Assembly (NCBI GenBank): GCA_030142905.1
Contig: JASJOG010000052.1
Location: 887,001-951,000 of the forward strand
Reading direction: 5' to 3'
Length of the DNA: 64,000 bases
From: Heliopora coerulea
Taxonomy: Eukaryota > Cnidaria > Anthozoa > Scleralcyonacea > Helioporidae
Part shown: positions 22,991-34,486 of the stretch, piece after piece
Layout: the number at the start of each line of letters is the position of its first letter
Numbering within the stretch: the stretch's first letter is position 1
Position numbers and translations under genes: made by a program
The notes under the pieces: model-generated
Databases searched by the model: none
What the model was told of the DNA's origin: nothing
What the model saw: only the letters and a program-made list of their open reading frames with translations

Positions 22991-24475
22991 CGGTTAATTT
23001 ACGGTGCAGTGCCCAAAATATTACAGTGTAAACCGTTAACGTGGTTCAAGACACGAGTCGGAACAGAGGGAACACGGAGTCACGTTGCCCGCACCTTTTT
23101 TAAAAGCGTTGTTTGTTGTAGGAGGATGTGCCCTTCATGTTTATAGAAGACATTGAGAGTAAAGATTTAGTGAGATACTGTGTTTGAAGGTGTCCTTTCC
23201 GTATGCAAAAGTACCTCGGGAACTTTGTGCCTGCACAAATTTGAATTTGCTTCAAAAGCCTCGGCCATTGACCTTAGTGGCTTTCTCGGACCAAAACTTT
23301 CCTGTTTTTAGAACACTTTTGACTTCAGATCCATCTATATTCCTGCTTGAGCTTTACAAAACTAGTAGAACCTTCTTTGCAAGGTAAACAGGAAGATGCT
23401 GTAAAAACAGAGAGCTGCGTTTGGAAGTGTTAAACGTTTAAAAAGCCCAAAGGGTAAGGGATTGACGTCAGAGTTGTCACATTTCAAGTAAAACATCTGT
23501 TTAAATGTACCCCACCTGGTGTTGTATCTTTCGTGTTCATTGAGACCCCATGTGTTGTTGTTTCCTTTTAACGCTTCCCTGACGGTAGTTCTACCATGAA
23601 CGAGTAAAATCGTCTTGTGGTAGACGGAACGAAATAATCCAGGGTCGTCAAAACCTGGATGATAATAACATTTATCTTAGAAGACTGTCTGAAGTTTACC
23701 AATAGCTCGCTCTGTTTGGTGTTCACATATATTGGGTTGCCCTATACGCTTTTCCACAATGCCATGTGAAATGTAAAGCTGAATATTACGATTTGGGGTA
23801 TAATTATTTTCGCTTGCTTTGACCTAAACACATTGTATTGGACAAAAACAACTGCGGACACTAGAAGCCATGTTTGTGGTGATATACATAATATTCATGT
23901 TTCTCCATGAGTGGATTTTTTACACGATGGTCAATATTATTACGCCAGTGTTTCCAACTATTGTCCGTTTACTGTTTTAAACTTAATGTTGAAAAGAGCA
24001 CTGCCCTATGGCGATTTTAACCAGATAGAGAATGTGCAATGCCATCTTTATGACACATCATAATTGTCATCATGATGTTGTTATAAGTGGCAATATCACT
24101 TCATAACCTGTCGTCGTACTGAAGCAGTGGCAAAGCTGATCATAGCAACCAGTCACGCTATGCAAATTGAAGTATAGAGTAAATACCGAGAACGGAGGTT
24201 TTAAGCCTGGCTTAAAGCCGACGTTAGACGTATTTATCCAACTTAAAACACGATAGAGGTTTTTTAAAAGAACCCCAGGGATTAGAGACTTGTAGGATGT
24301 AATAAATATGTATATATATACAACCTGGTTGAAGTTCGGAAGAAAGGAACAGGTAACGTCTTCTGCGGTAACACGTTGTATAAAATGGTGTGCAGTTTCC
24401 AGCGTTTCATTAGAGAAAACGGAAGACCAGAAATAATTAAATGTTTTTGAACAACCTGAGTTCAACCAAATAGTT

Positions 24476-24616
24476 ACCAGCGATTTACTGGGTGGAAAGC
24501 GAAGGCGTAATATAAAAATAAGAGCCCAGCTCAAAATTCTCACAATTTTAACTAATGTCTCTTTCTGTGAGAATTTTGAGCTGGACTCTTATTTTTATAT
24601 TACAACCTGAGTTCAA
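24476..24616. mobile_element. Short foldback insertion Z in recombinase 5' region
   Basis: A 36-bp arm (24508-24543, TAATATAAAAATAAGAG...) is inversely repeated at 24567-24602 with one mismatch. The insertion is flanked by ACAACCTGAGTTCAA at 24461-24475 and 24602-24616. The shorter recombinase copy at 29521 has a single ACAACCTGAGTTCAA and no insertion. Confidence 0.8.
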
Positions 24617-25810
24617 GCTCTTCCGAGACAGTTTAGGTGCCGAAATGAAAAGACTTACCTCAGAAGGCTTTGGGGTAGAAGTGAAACAGGCCGAACCATT
24701 GAGCAGAGAGGAAGAAGATATTCTTTGGCGTAAACATTATCTTGGTGGAAGTAACCGTCGAAATTTGTTAGATACGATGGTGTTCTTACTAGGAAGATGC
24801 TTTGTATTAAGGGAAGGCAAAGAACATCGTGGATTAAAGTTTAAACAGCTGTCCTTGATCGAAGGTGCTGATGGGGCACCAGCGAAGTTATGTTACTGTT
24901 CATTTGGCGAATAGAATAACAAGGGAGGACTAAAAGATAGAAGGTACAAGCCGAAACGTATTGAGCACCATGCGAATATGAACAATCCATACAGATGTGT
25001 TGTACAATTTTATAAACAATACTTAGCCAGAGGGTAAGTTTGTTTTTGATATGTGTATAAATTGGCCTCTTTAGCTTCGTATGTGAATTGTTCAATTTCG
25101 GACGACGAGATGTACGGTTTATCATTCTAATCACTATGCTAGGATGCGTATCTCAAGATCATTCAATACAAGAGAATGAATTTTCCTGATTATCATTACG
25201 TGATGTGAAATGGGTAAACAAATTTCAAAGCTAATGGAGACCATGTTATGTTATAATGTATTTTTAAATGGGCCCAAAGTATTTAGTGACTGAGTAATTG
25301 TCTGAATATTATAATAGTCCTGTAGAGGGTGTAAATGGCCCATTCTATCTGCGCCCTGAAGGGAAGTGTAGTGACGATGCTGGTGCCACATGGTATTTAA
25401 ATGTGTTTGTCGGACATAATACGCTGGGAAATACCGTGAAAAGATTGGGTAGAGATGCCGGCATAACGGGAAACAAAACTAATCACTGTCTTCGAGCTAC
25501 AGCAGCAACGCGAGGTTTGGATGTGGGCGTTCCGGAGAAGATGTTACTGGAAAGAACAGGGCATCGTTCAGTTGATTCGTTGCTCCGCTATCAGCGACCA
25601 TCAGAAGAACAAAAGGCAATGGTATGGCATGCTCTTGATGATGGTAAGAGATTGAGTGAACTGAGGAGTGAAGATTTGCTAAGTTTGAAACGGTCGTGTG
25701 TTGCACAGAACGAAGAAAAGGAGGGGAAAGTAGTTCCTATGGCGAGTTGCCATGGGAATGTTATTACCTTTCAAAACTGTACTATGAACATTAATAATTT
25801 TAACGTCTAA
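24603..25810 (+). pseudogene. Tyrosine recombinase (KIAA1958/Crypton-like), two exons, one in-frame stop
   Basis: Exon 1 reads FRDSLGAEMKRL, VEVKQAEPLSREEEDILW, then LLDTMVFLLGRCF and GKEHRGLKFKQLSL, the core-binding and early catalytic region of this family. A TAG at 24912-24914 interrupts what should be ...GEx NNKGGLKDRRYKPK. After 25033 a GTAAG donor and an AATAG acceptor (25317) bound a 284-bp intron that keeps frame (YLAR-G-PVEGVNGPFYL). Exon 2 has TNHCLRATAATR (H-x-x-R), ERTGHRS (GH) and SLLRYQRPS with the likely nucleophile Tyr, so the catalytic end is intact. The upstream start is not resolved. Only the single stop (and any missing N terminus) disables it. Confidence 0.75.
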
Positions 25811-26168
25811 ATACTTCATACGATTTCATAAATGGTACGGGTTTAATAGTGTGGGTTAATTCTGTTGAGTTGTAAATATCTGATGCGAGTAATAAATTTA
25901 AGAAGTGTTGCTTTGTGATTTTGGTTGTTTGTATTATTAAATATTTATTTTTGTTGTTTGTATTTTTTAATCGACGTTTCAGGGATTACATATATAGTCC
26001 CGGGGACTGTATATATAATCCATGATACCTACGTAAAACAGCTAATCAGTACATTAACCCTTATTTCCCTTGGGGCAATTCAAAAGCCGCAACCAGGTTT
26101 TAAAATACTCTATTATTCTTGGGAAGTTTATTAGGCAGGTAGGGATCCATTTTTTATGGTAGTTGTAT

Positions 26169-26193
26169 GATATATATATATATATATATATAT
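26169..26193. repeat. TA microsatellite, unit 2b
   Basis: About 24 bp of pure TA after GGTAGTTGTATGA. In most units the same site is only GATATATGTATATTCC. Confidence 0.9.
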
Positions 26194-26304
26194 CCCACTT
26201 CTCAATCAGTAGCTTTTACTAAAGAGCGATTCAACATTTTAATTGACCGTAGACTTCTTTTGCTGAATGTTCAAAGAAAATGAAACGTACAATAAAAAGC
26301 ATGG

Positions 26305-26425
26305 CAGGACATTTTACCGAAAGACATCCTGCCAAAAGACATTTGGCCGAACGAACATTTTGTCGACGGATAGTTTATCGAATAGACTTCTTGCCGAAAA
26401 GATTTCTTGCCGAAAAAATTCTGCA
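26305..26425. repeat. Degenerate minisatellite, unit 2b
   Basis: Imperfect tandem words of 16-20 bp built on TTGCCGAAAAGA (ACCGAAAGACATCCTGCC, AAAAGACATTTGGCCGAA, CTTCTTGCCGAAAAG). Other units lack it at the same site. Confidence 0.7.
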
Positions 26426-26490
26426 ATATCGCTGGCACATCTTACCACGAATCACGACCAGCCGACAACTTCAAAACGTATGAAATAAAA

Positions 26491-26773
26491 CATACTCCGA
26501 AAAATAGAGTCATCTTGGAAAACAAAAAGTCAAAGTCAAAGCACGACGAGTACATGAGACTGTAATATTTCGACTTTATTACAAATGCATCATCAGACAG
26601 AATGATTTATGTCGTTGTCAAAATCACACTGTATATATAGACCTTGGCTTGTTTTGGAAATCATTCTGTCTGATGATGCCTTTGTAATACAGTCGAAATA
26701 TTACAGTCTCATATACTCGTCTTGTTTTGACTCATATCTCGAGTTTTCCAAGATGTCTCTATTTTTCGTAATA
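26491..26773. mobile_element. Foldback element X, complete copy (partial unit 2b)
   Basis: Left arm CATACTCCGAAAAATAGAG ... CATCATCAGACAGAATGATT and right arm AATCATTCTGTCTGATGATG ... CTCTATTTTTCG are inverted copies of about 110 bp around a loop near 26607-26665. Its order of motifs (CCAGCCGACAA, CAT..TCCGAA, CATCTTG, AATATTTCG, CATCATCAGAC) parallels foldback Y, so the two are diverged members of one family. Confidence 0.75.
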
Positions 26774-27996
26774 TTTTTTTATTTTATACATCATTCAAGG
26801 TCCTTGCAATTTTCAAGTATTCCTAACAATTTTTTGTTTCGCCAGTTCTCACAAGTCAACAATGATCATCACATTACATCAATTCAACGTGAAATGCGTC
26901 GATATATTTACCAGTAAAAAGATCCTGTTTATAAGTTATCTGAACACTTCCTTGTAATGACAAAAAGAGCTTCAGCTCGAATTTCTAACGTTAACTGTTA
27001 ATTGCCACGGTGTGGCTGGTTCGAATGACTCGTTATTCATTAAAAACTAATGTTCTCGTCAATTTTGTTTTAGAATATGATTTTCCACGATCATAAAAAT
27101 GACAGATTTGTCTAGCGTTAAACCAATGAGTAGTAAATATTGTTAAAGCCTTTTTACACACATTATGTGTCCAAAGTTCTTCGCCAAGATGGTTTTATTT
27201 GTCGTAGCAGTTATTCGGAAATAATGGATTGGTCTTTTAATTCAACAAAAAGTTGGCCAAAAATTACAGAGAATATATTTTATGATGGCTTGTCGTTGGA
27301 ATAAGATGAAAATATTTGAACCGGCCTCAAAAATTTTTGTATATTTATTTCTAAATTGTGTCTTTTTAAGGTATATTAAGGCTTAACTTTAGATTGGTTG
27401 TTGAATTTAATTTAAGTTTAAAATGCAGATTGACTTACCAGTTGTGAAGATTCACGTTGGCTAGTTTAATGTCTTTTCTCAAACGCTGATCATACGACGT
27501 TACTTTTGATTCAATTCACTTATATGGTGGGATGCACACAAATAACCTGTTGATACTTGAAGACCATTTGTGTGACGTGGCTAAGTGATAAACTTATCTG
27601 TTTCCATCTATCAATCAAATTTAGGCGTTTTTCTTTAGGGACTGTTTTGGACTAAAAATGAACGGTAAAAGCATTATTTTGCAAAGATACTACTGTTGAG
27701 CATTTGGCAGAATAGTATTTTGGATATTGTAGTGGCAATTGCAGAACATTTGGAATATGGGGTTGCAATTAAATTTTGTGGTGATAAAGTCCGGTCACTG
27801 ATCGGGAGCATTCCTAAGATGGCGAAATCTACATGAAGACACTCGATTGCTGACATCAACACCGTTAACATTTTGGGAAGGTCAAGGCTAAAATTTGGTC
27901 AGGGGTAACACTATTTTTGGCACGGCACGGGTGGTTTTAACCGTGTAAACGAATCGGACTCGTTGAAATTTGGTCCCCGTGGCTGAAAATTTAGTC

Positions 27997-28031
27997 GTGC
28001 CGAACACTTCTGTACATGTAAGTGTCGGCAC
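27997..28031. repeat. Conserved hairpin, partial unit 2b
   Basis: The stem is preserved; the loop reads CTGTACATGT. Confidence 0.72.
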
Positions 28032-29236
28032 GGCTAATTTAACGTGCAGTGCCCAAAATGTTACAGTGTAAACCGTTAACGTGGTTCAAAACGCGAGTCG
28101 GAACAGAGAGAACACGGGGTCACGTTCCCCCCCACCAGTTTTAAAGGAGTTCTTTTTTGTAGGAGGATGTACCCTTTATGTTTAAAGAAGACATTGAGAG
28201 TAAAGATTTAGTCAGATGCTGTGTTTTAAGGTGTCTTTTCCGTATACAAAAGTAACTCGGGAACTTCGTGGCTACACTAATTTGAATTTGCTTCAAACGC
28301 CTCTGTCATTGATCTTAGTGGCTTTCTCGGATCAGAACTCTCCTGTTTTTAGAACTCTCCTGAGTTGAGATCCATCTATATTTCAGCTCGAGCTTTACAA
28401 AACTAGTAGAACCTTCTTTGCAAGGTAAACAGGAAGATGCTGTAAAAACAGAGAGCTGCGTTTGGAAGTGTTAAGCATTTAAAAAGGCCAAAGGCTAAGG
28501 GATAGCTGATTTGCGTGAGTCGTAGCCTCGCAGTACGTCAGAGTTGTCACATTTCAAGTAAAACATCTATTTAGATGTACCCTACCTGGTGTAGTATTCG
28601 TGTTCATTGAGACCCCATGTGTTGTTGTCTCCTTTTAACACTTCCCTGACGGTAGTTCTACCATGAACGAGTAAAATCGTCTTGTGGTAGACCGAACAAA
28701 ATAATCCAGGGTCGTCAAAACCTGGATGATAATAACATTTATCTTAGAAGACTGTCTGAAGTTTACCAATAGCTCGCTCTGTTTGGTGTTCACATATATT
28801 GGGTTGCCCTATACGCTTTTCCACAATGCCATGTGAAATGTAAAGCTGAATATTACAATTTGGGGTATAATTATTTTCGCTTGCTTTGACCTAAACACAT
28901 TGTATTGGACAAAAACAACTGCGGACACTAGAAGCCATGTTTGTGGTGATATACATAATACTCATGTTTCTCCATGAGTGGATTTTTTACACAATGGTCA
29001 ATATTATTAGGCCAGTATTTCCAACTATCGCCTGTTTACTATTTTAGACTTAATGTTGAAAAGAGCACTGCCCTATGGCGATTTTAACCAGATAGAGAAT
29101 GTGCAATTGCCATCTTTATGACACATCATAATTGTCATCATGATGTTGTTATAAGTGGAAATATCACTTCATAACCTGTCGTAGTGCTGAAGCAGTGGCA
29201 AAGCTGATCATAGCAACCAGTCACGCTATGCAAATT

Positions 29237-30183
29237 GAAGTATAGAGTAAATACCGAGAACGGAGGTTTTAAGCCTGGCTTAAAGCCGACGTTCGAAGTA
29301 TTTATTCGACTTAAAACACAATAGAGGTTTTTTAAAGGAACCCCGAGGAATAGAAACTTTTAGGATGTAATAAATATGTATATATATACAACCTGGTTGA
29401 AGTTCGGAAGAAAGGAACTGGCAACGTCTTCTGCGGTAACACGTTGTATAAAATGGTGTGTGATTTCCAGCGTTTCATTAAAGAAAACGGAAGACCAGAA
29501 ATAATTAAATGTTTTTGAACAACCTGAGTTCAAGCTCTTCCGAGACAGTTTAGGTGCCGAAATGAAAAGACTTATCTCAGAAGGCGTTGGGGTAGAAGTG
29601 AAACAGGCCGAACCATTGAGCAGAGAGGAAGAAGATATTCTTTGGCGTAAACACTATCTTGGTGGAAGTAACCGTCGAACTTTATTAGATACGATGGTGT
29701 TCTTACTAGGAAGATGCTTTGCATTAAGGGAAGGCAAAGAACATCGTGGATTAAAGTTTAAACAGCTGTCCTTGATCGAAGGTGCTGATGGAGCATCAGC
29801 GAAGTTATGTTACAGTTCATTTGGCGAATAGAATAACAAGGGAGGACTAAAAGATAGAAGGTACAAGTCGAAACGTATTGAGCTCCATGCGAATGTGAAC
29901 AATCCGCCCAGATGTGTTGTACAATTTTATAAACAATACTTGGGCAGATGGTAAGGTTGTTTTTGATATCTGTATAAATTGGCCTCTTTAGCTTCGTATG
30001 TGAATTGTCCATTTCGGACGACGAGATGTACGGTTGATCATTCTAATCACTATTCTACGATGCGTATCTGAAGATCATTCAATATAAGAGAAAGAATTCT
30101 CCTGATTATCATTACGTGATGTGAAATGGGTTAACAAATTTCAAAGCTAATGGAGACCATGTTATGTTGTTAATGTATTTTTA
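29237..30183. mobile_element. Recombinase-bearing block, short copy
   Basis: Collinear with 24169-25270 except for foldback Z. It ends inside the recombinase intron (GTATTTTTAA, 30183), where the sequence passes into unit 3 through an inverted-repeat junction. Exon 2 is missing. Confidence 0.75.
29521..29950 (+). pseudogene. Tyrosine recombinase fragment, exon 1 only
   Basis: Over 90% alike to exon 1 at 24603-25033: EMKRLISEGVGVEVKQAEP, EEEDILWRKHYLGG, GKEHRGLKFKQLSL. It carries the same TAG (29829-29831) as the long copy, so the stop arose before the two blocks were duplicated. The splice donor (GGTAAG near 29950) is kept, but the catalytic exon with H-x-x-R and the Tyr is absent. Confidence 0.78.
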
Positions 30184-30198
30184 ATACACTAAGGTCAT

Positions 30199-30237
30199 TT
30201 GGGAAATAAGGCCGTGGTAAATGGACTTATTTCCCAA
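30199..30237. repeat. Inverted repeat at junction into unit 3
   Basis: TTGGGAAATAAG (30199-30210) and CTTATTTCCCAA (30226-30237) are exact inverse copies around GCCGTGGTAAATGGA. Other units have only the right-hand sequence (CGGCCTTATTTCGCAAAC), so the left arm was added, inverted, at the breakpoint. Confidence 0.85.
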
Positions 30238-30939
30238 ACCTACGTAGACCTGCTGCACTCAAAATGATCAAAATCGCACTGACGACGTTTTGATACGTCT
30301 TTGTGACTCCTGGCCTTGGCTTTCGAAATTCCTCTTTTCGGCAAGAAGAATAGTAATCCGTAAAGTCTAAAATAAAGAAAAACCCAACGGGAATCTTGAT
30401 TACAATCCGATGTTGTCATTCGCCCATGGTAAACAAAATCATTAATTTGTAATGGCGGTGTTTATATGGAGGTGAACCAATTCTTTTGTTAGGACTAACC
30501 CTAGTATAAGGGCTAGATTTTACGTCGCTTTTATGTGAGAATGCTCTTGCCGTACTCTTGCCCTACTAGGAGGACTGGGTCTTGAACAACTCCAGAAGTT
30601 TCTTGTTATAATTTCTCTGCAGGTAACGACGTTTCTCGCTTGAATTTTTGAACAATATGGTCTTTTGATTGTTTGGAAAATTAAACACTTCAACAGAAAC
30701 AACTAGTTATTTTCCCAGTTTATCAAACATGTCCGCAGTCTCACGAAATTATTTCTTTTGCAATGTTACCTGTATCAGCGCCTCACATTACAATGGGTAT
30801 ACTGTATTACGTTTCGAGAGAAAAGGTCATGTTTATAACACATATCACCCATATGTACAAGTTGTGGACGAATATTTGAAATTTAGTTAAGAACCAGAAG
30901 CCAGAACCAGCCGACAATTGGAAAAAATACAAGATAATA

Positions 30940-31148
30940 CATATTCCGAATAGGAACATCTTGAAAACCCAGAAGAATATGAGTCAAAATCCGGACGAAA
31001 GTTGAATCAGTAATATTTCGGTTTTACTTGAAAACCATCATCAGACAAATTCATTATTTTGAAATAAAACCGAAATATTGCTGATTCAACTTTCGTCTTG
31101 AGTTTGACTCGTATTCTGAGTTTTGAAGATGTTCCTCTTCGGAATATG
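30940..31148. mobile_element. Foldback element Y, unit 3 copy
   Basis: Same arms and same insertion site. The minus strand of the left arm reads CTGATGATGGTTTTCAAGT, then AAAACCGAAAT, a hammerhead-like core with a perfect 6-bp helix (see findings). Confidence 0.75.
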
Positions 31149-33167
31149 TTTCATCTTGCATTAGTTAACAAACGCTGACAGCCTTTGTTTTGTCCTCGAT
31201 CCAAGTGAGCCTGAACTCCACATTTTCCACTACTTGAAGGTGCCGCGATCACACGTGGTAATCAATTAGTCATCGAAATTGCAGGTAAAAAATGAATTGA
31301 AAAAGAGTTGTATTGGCTCGTGACTAAGATTAGATACTGTTTGTTATGCAGGAGACTGTCAGTATCAAATTTAGGTCGATCTGTTATAAAGAAAGAGTTT
31401 CTTATGGTGAAAACCTTCAAGGGGTTTCCCATTTTCCCCATTCAGTATAAGGTGGATTCCCTCCAGGATTTTACAAAATGCATGGCTTTGAACGGTTTAA
31501 TGTACATGGTTTGTGAGAATCACGAGCTGATTATTAATTAAAGAGTAGAGAATTATGTTTGTGTTTCCTAAATTCCCTTTATGATACTCATCCTTAAAAG
31601 CGACTAAAGTTAATTACGATTTCTACTAGAAACAACGGAAGGGCTTGATACGGAGCCTTGCCATAAGCTACGGTCACGGTATTGAATTGTGTGACCGTAG
31701 ACATGTGGATAAATCAATGTTTTGAGGTGTCATGTTAGTTTAGGTTTACATCTAATAGTGGTGTCGTGCATTTGTGTCCGACTCGAGCGTTGGAAATTGC
31801 GAGAAATACGCGAACTGCTTCATACTTGTTTCTCGACAATCGAAATTTGCCGGACATGTGCATGTATGTTTTGTAAATAACGGATAGTTTAGCCCAGCAA
31901 TGAGTAAATGGTTTTCATTTTCACTGATCTTTGTATGCATGGGTTGCTTTAAATAAAAAAGTCGCATGCCAAGTCATTGAAGCAAATTCCAACTTTGCTG
32001 AGCATTGCAATTCCAACTTTTCCAATCACAACCTATCACTAATCAATCATTAATTAAACCTCGAAGACAACGAACCACTGACGTGCCTTTTTTTAACACA
32101 ACATTTTATTTACAAACATCAGTTCATCATAAGAAAAAAATTATCTTAAATTTTCATGATGACATACTGGGCAAGAGGGAGGGAATATTCCCTTATGTTG
32201 GATAAAATAAACAGCACATTGTCTGCCGGATAATTTATTAATTTTGAGATCCACACACTCTGGAACTTAAGCTACTGGTACTTTTCTCCTAAGTCGCCAA
32301 GGTGGCAGGATCACCAACATGTAGGATCAGTGAGAAAGAGCAGGGTAGCCAATACAACTGCTCCAGGGACAAAGCCATGCTGGGGGCTCAGAGAGTATAA
32401 GTGGCTGTAGGTGTGCGACAAAAGAAACGAGATTTCTCAAACTCATTAATTACTCATGAGTATGTCTTTCAATCAGATGCGCTGAATGGGACCATGTGAG
32501 CGAACTTCAAATACCATGAAAGCACTGGACAAAGGACTTGAACTGTTTTTTCCAGTCCTTTCACTGGAAATAATAGTTGAAGTCTTTGGACTTGAGATAT
32601 AATTTCACACAATCGATTTATTCACCCATACACTCACCACTAATACACTAATTCATTGTACCAATACACTAGCTTATTCTGAGAAGTCATTTAAAGGCCT
32701 CCAGTTCGGACTAGACCGAGTTTTCAAGTACGTGGAATTTGCTCCATTCCTCGCCTTTGCCTCGAACTAGAGCGAATTCGTCGTACTTTAAAATCCAGTC
32801 TAGTCCTCATTGTCAGCATTTAAATATTATGTAAAGGGGGAAAAATACATGTAAGGATATACAATCCTTCGTTAAAAACTATTTTTACTGTAAACTAAAC
32901 TCACCAGACATTGACTAGAGTATAACTTACAAAATGCTAGTTTGGTATTGAGTAGTTTAATGACATTTACGGTAGTTATTCTAGGAGCAGATTGTGAACA
33001 AAGGCAAAGCTCGCAACTCCCAAGCTATCTATCGCTAAAGCGACTTGCCGAATTGTTTTAGTATAAACTTGTCATTTTATTAATTTTTAGTTCGAATATT
33101 ACGTCAAACTTAGCATAGTTTTGCGATTATCATCTTTTCGAAAATATCGCCCTATAATAATATCAGA

Positions 33168-33356
33168 CGTCATTTCACTTACGAAAACGATACTTCACAT
33201 GTAAAAATGTTTCAATTCCGTATGTGAAATCGATTTTCATATGTGAATCTTTTATTTCATATGTGAAATACATGTTGCGTACAGCAATATTTCACATGTG
33301 AAATTTCGAACCAGGCCATTTTCACATGTAAATTAGGTATTTCATAAGTGAAAACT
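33168..33356. repeat. Palindrome cluster, unit 3
   Basis: Retains more intact words than units 1 and 2, including TTTCATATGTGAAA and TTTCACATGTGAAA. Confidence 0.8.
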
Positions 33357-33583
33357 TTCCAATTTCATACCATATGGACCGATGAAGAGTGGGCCTCACT
33401 GTGCCTTCAAGTAGAACAGGTTAGCTAGCTGACATGGTTATCCAGTATAAATAAAGACACTTTATCCCATAGGCGCATTCGACTATGGCGACGTCATTTT
33501 ATATTTGATATCAGCGGATAGTCAATGGTAGGGTAGGCAACGAAACTCACCGATTATTCATGATACGAAACGGCAAATCCATT

Positions 33584-34486
33584 CTAATTGCATAGGTTCA
33601 CGTTGGTTTTAAACATCCTCCGAAATTCCTTCCGGTACGTCCCGACTCTACATATATATATCACTGGGTTGATGATGAAGTTCAGCAATGAAAAAGTATA
33701 CAGACACGTTTCAGTGTATAACATAAACGGAGTTATAACACAGTTCAAATATGAACGACTGCAGCTTAACAATATATCATTGGATACTTGACAAGGTCCA
33801 GCAGTGACAAACACTATAATGGCCAAAAATAGAGAAAGAGCACAAGCCTTATTGTAAAGGCGCCTGGCCGCTTCCTGATTCTGTGATATAGCTGCTGACA
33901 TTTGTCTTTCGACTTTAAGTCTCCAGGCGATGAACATGTAAACTAACGCGATGAGCAAGCAAATAAACAAGAAGAAAATGAATCTGAAGAATTGAAAAGA
34001 CGTAGACCAGAAGTAGTAGTAATGAATAGGAGCGAGTGAAAGTACTGTTATCCAAATACTTAACATAGCCAAAAAAATTCTTTTAATGGTCAAGATGTCC
34101 TTCCATGTATAAGACTTTGTTATGACCACAGCCCTTTCAATGGCCATGAGAAGTATTGCTGATAAAGACGCAGTAATTGCACAATCATTTACAAGAATAA
34201 ACACTGTATATTTCTGTATCAACCCTACATATGTCGATTTCACGATTTCTGAACAAAAAAGACTTTTACCAAACATAGTGTCTGCCATTGTCAGGTTTTC
34301 CACATGATACGTGATCCGCTTACGCTTCATGAGGTCTCTGTTTCTTGCAAGAACGACCAAGAAGGCGGCATTGAGGATGAATGAGACACAAGCCTGGCTG
34401 ATGACCACTCTACGGATGACTGTAAAATCTTTCTCATTGTAGACCAGAGTTGAATATGTCGTATTAAAGGTAACGTTTTTGGGTAT
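33584..34486 (-). pseudogene. Class A GPCR copy 3, open frame but ATG changed to ATA
   Basis: The frame is open from codon 2 to the stop with the full seven-helix pattern, including MAD in TM2, ER after TM3, AGP in TM6 and NPVIY in TM7. The codon aligned with the start of all other copies (34484-34486) reads ATA, because the plus strand has GGTATTTC where the others have a CAT. No in-frame ATG occurs before the end of TM1; a GTG lies at 34408. The ancestral length is 300 residues, as in copy 5, with which it shares a longer ECL1 containing LIQKYTVFILVND. It is either a recently disabled gene or one that starts from a non-AUG codon or an upstream exon. Confidence 0.75.

Larger units (their letters stand above)
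11424..24168. repeat. Tandem duplication unit 2
   Basis: This is a near copy of unit 1, in many stretches identical. It is about 1.1 kb longer at the receptor because a recombinase-bearing block (13926-15550) replaces about 500 bp found in unit 1 at about 2546-3050. It carries an intact receptor (17094-17978), a zinc-finger pseudogene, a hAT-like block and a longer Penelope fragment (22150-22530). Homology ends at TATGCAAATT (24168), where a second recombinase block begins. The stretches 11424-12900, 15560-16670, 19560-21180 and 22990-24168 hold only short, poorly conserved ORFs. Confidence 0.88.
24169..26140. mobile_element. Recombinase-bearing block, long copy
   Basis: The block lies between the end of unit 2 and the partial unit 2b. 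It begins GAAGTATAGAGTAAATACC straight after TATGCAAATT, as does the shorter copy at 29237. It contains a foldback insertion (24476-24616) and a two-exon tyrosine recombinase remnant (24603-25810). The stretch 25811-26140 holds no recognisable gene; 25982-26030 has a short imperfect repeat (ATATATAGTCC / ATATATAATCC). Confidence 0.7.
26141..29236. repeat. Partial receptor-less unit (2b)
   Basis: Sequence re-enters the unit at GGATCCAT...ATGGTAGTTGTATG, equivalent to about position 7618 of unit 1. It runs through the hairpin block to TATGCAAATT, the same point at which unit 2 is interrupted. It lacks the receptor, zinc-finger and foldback-Y blocks. It carries an AT microsatellite, a GCCGAAAAGAC-type minisatellite and foldback element X, a combination otherwise seen only in unit 6. 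From 26780 to 29236 there is no convincing gene. Confidence 0.85.

Noticed and set aside
24070..24543. 157-codon minus-strand ORF across the start of the recombinase block
   Set aside because: Antisense to the recombinase 5' region and extended by the foldback insertion; not open in the sister copy at 29237.
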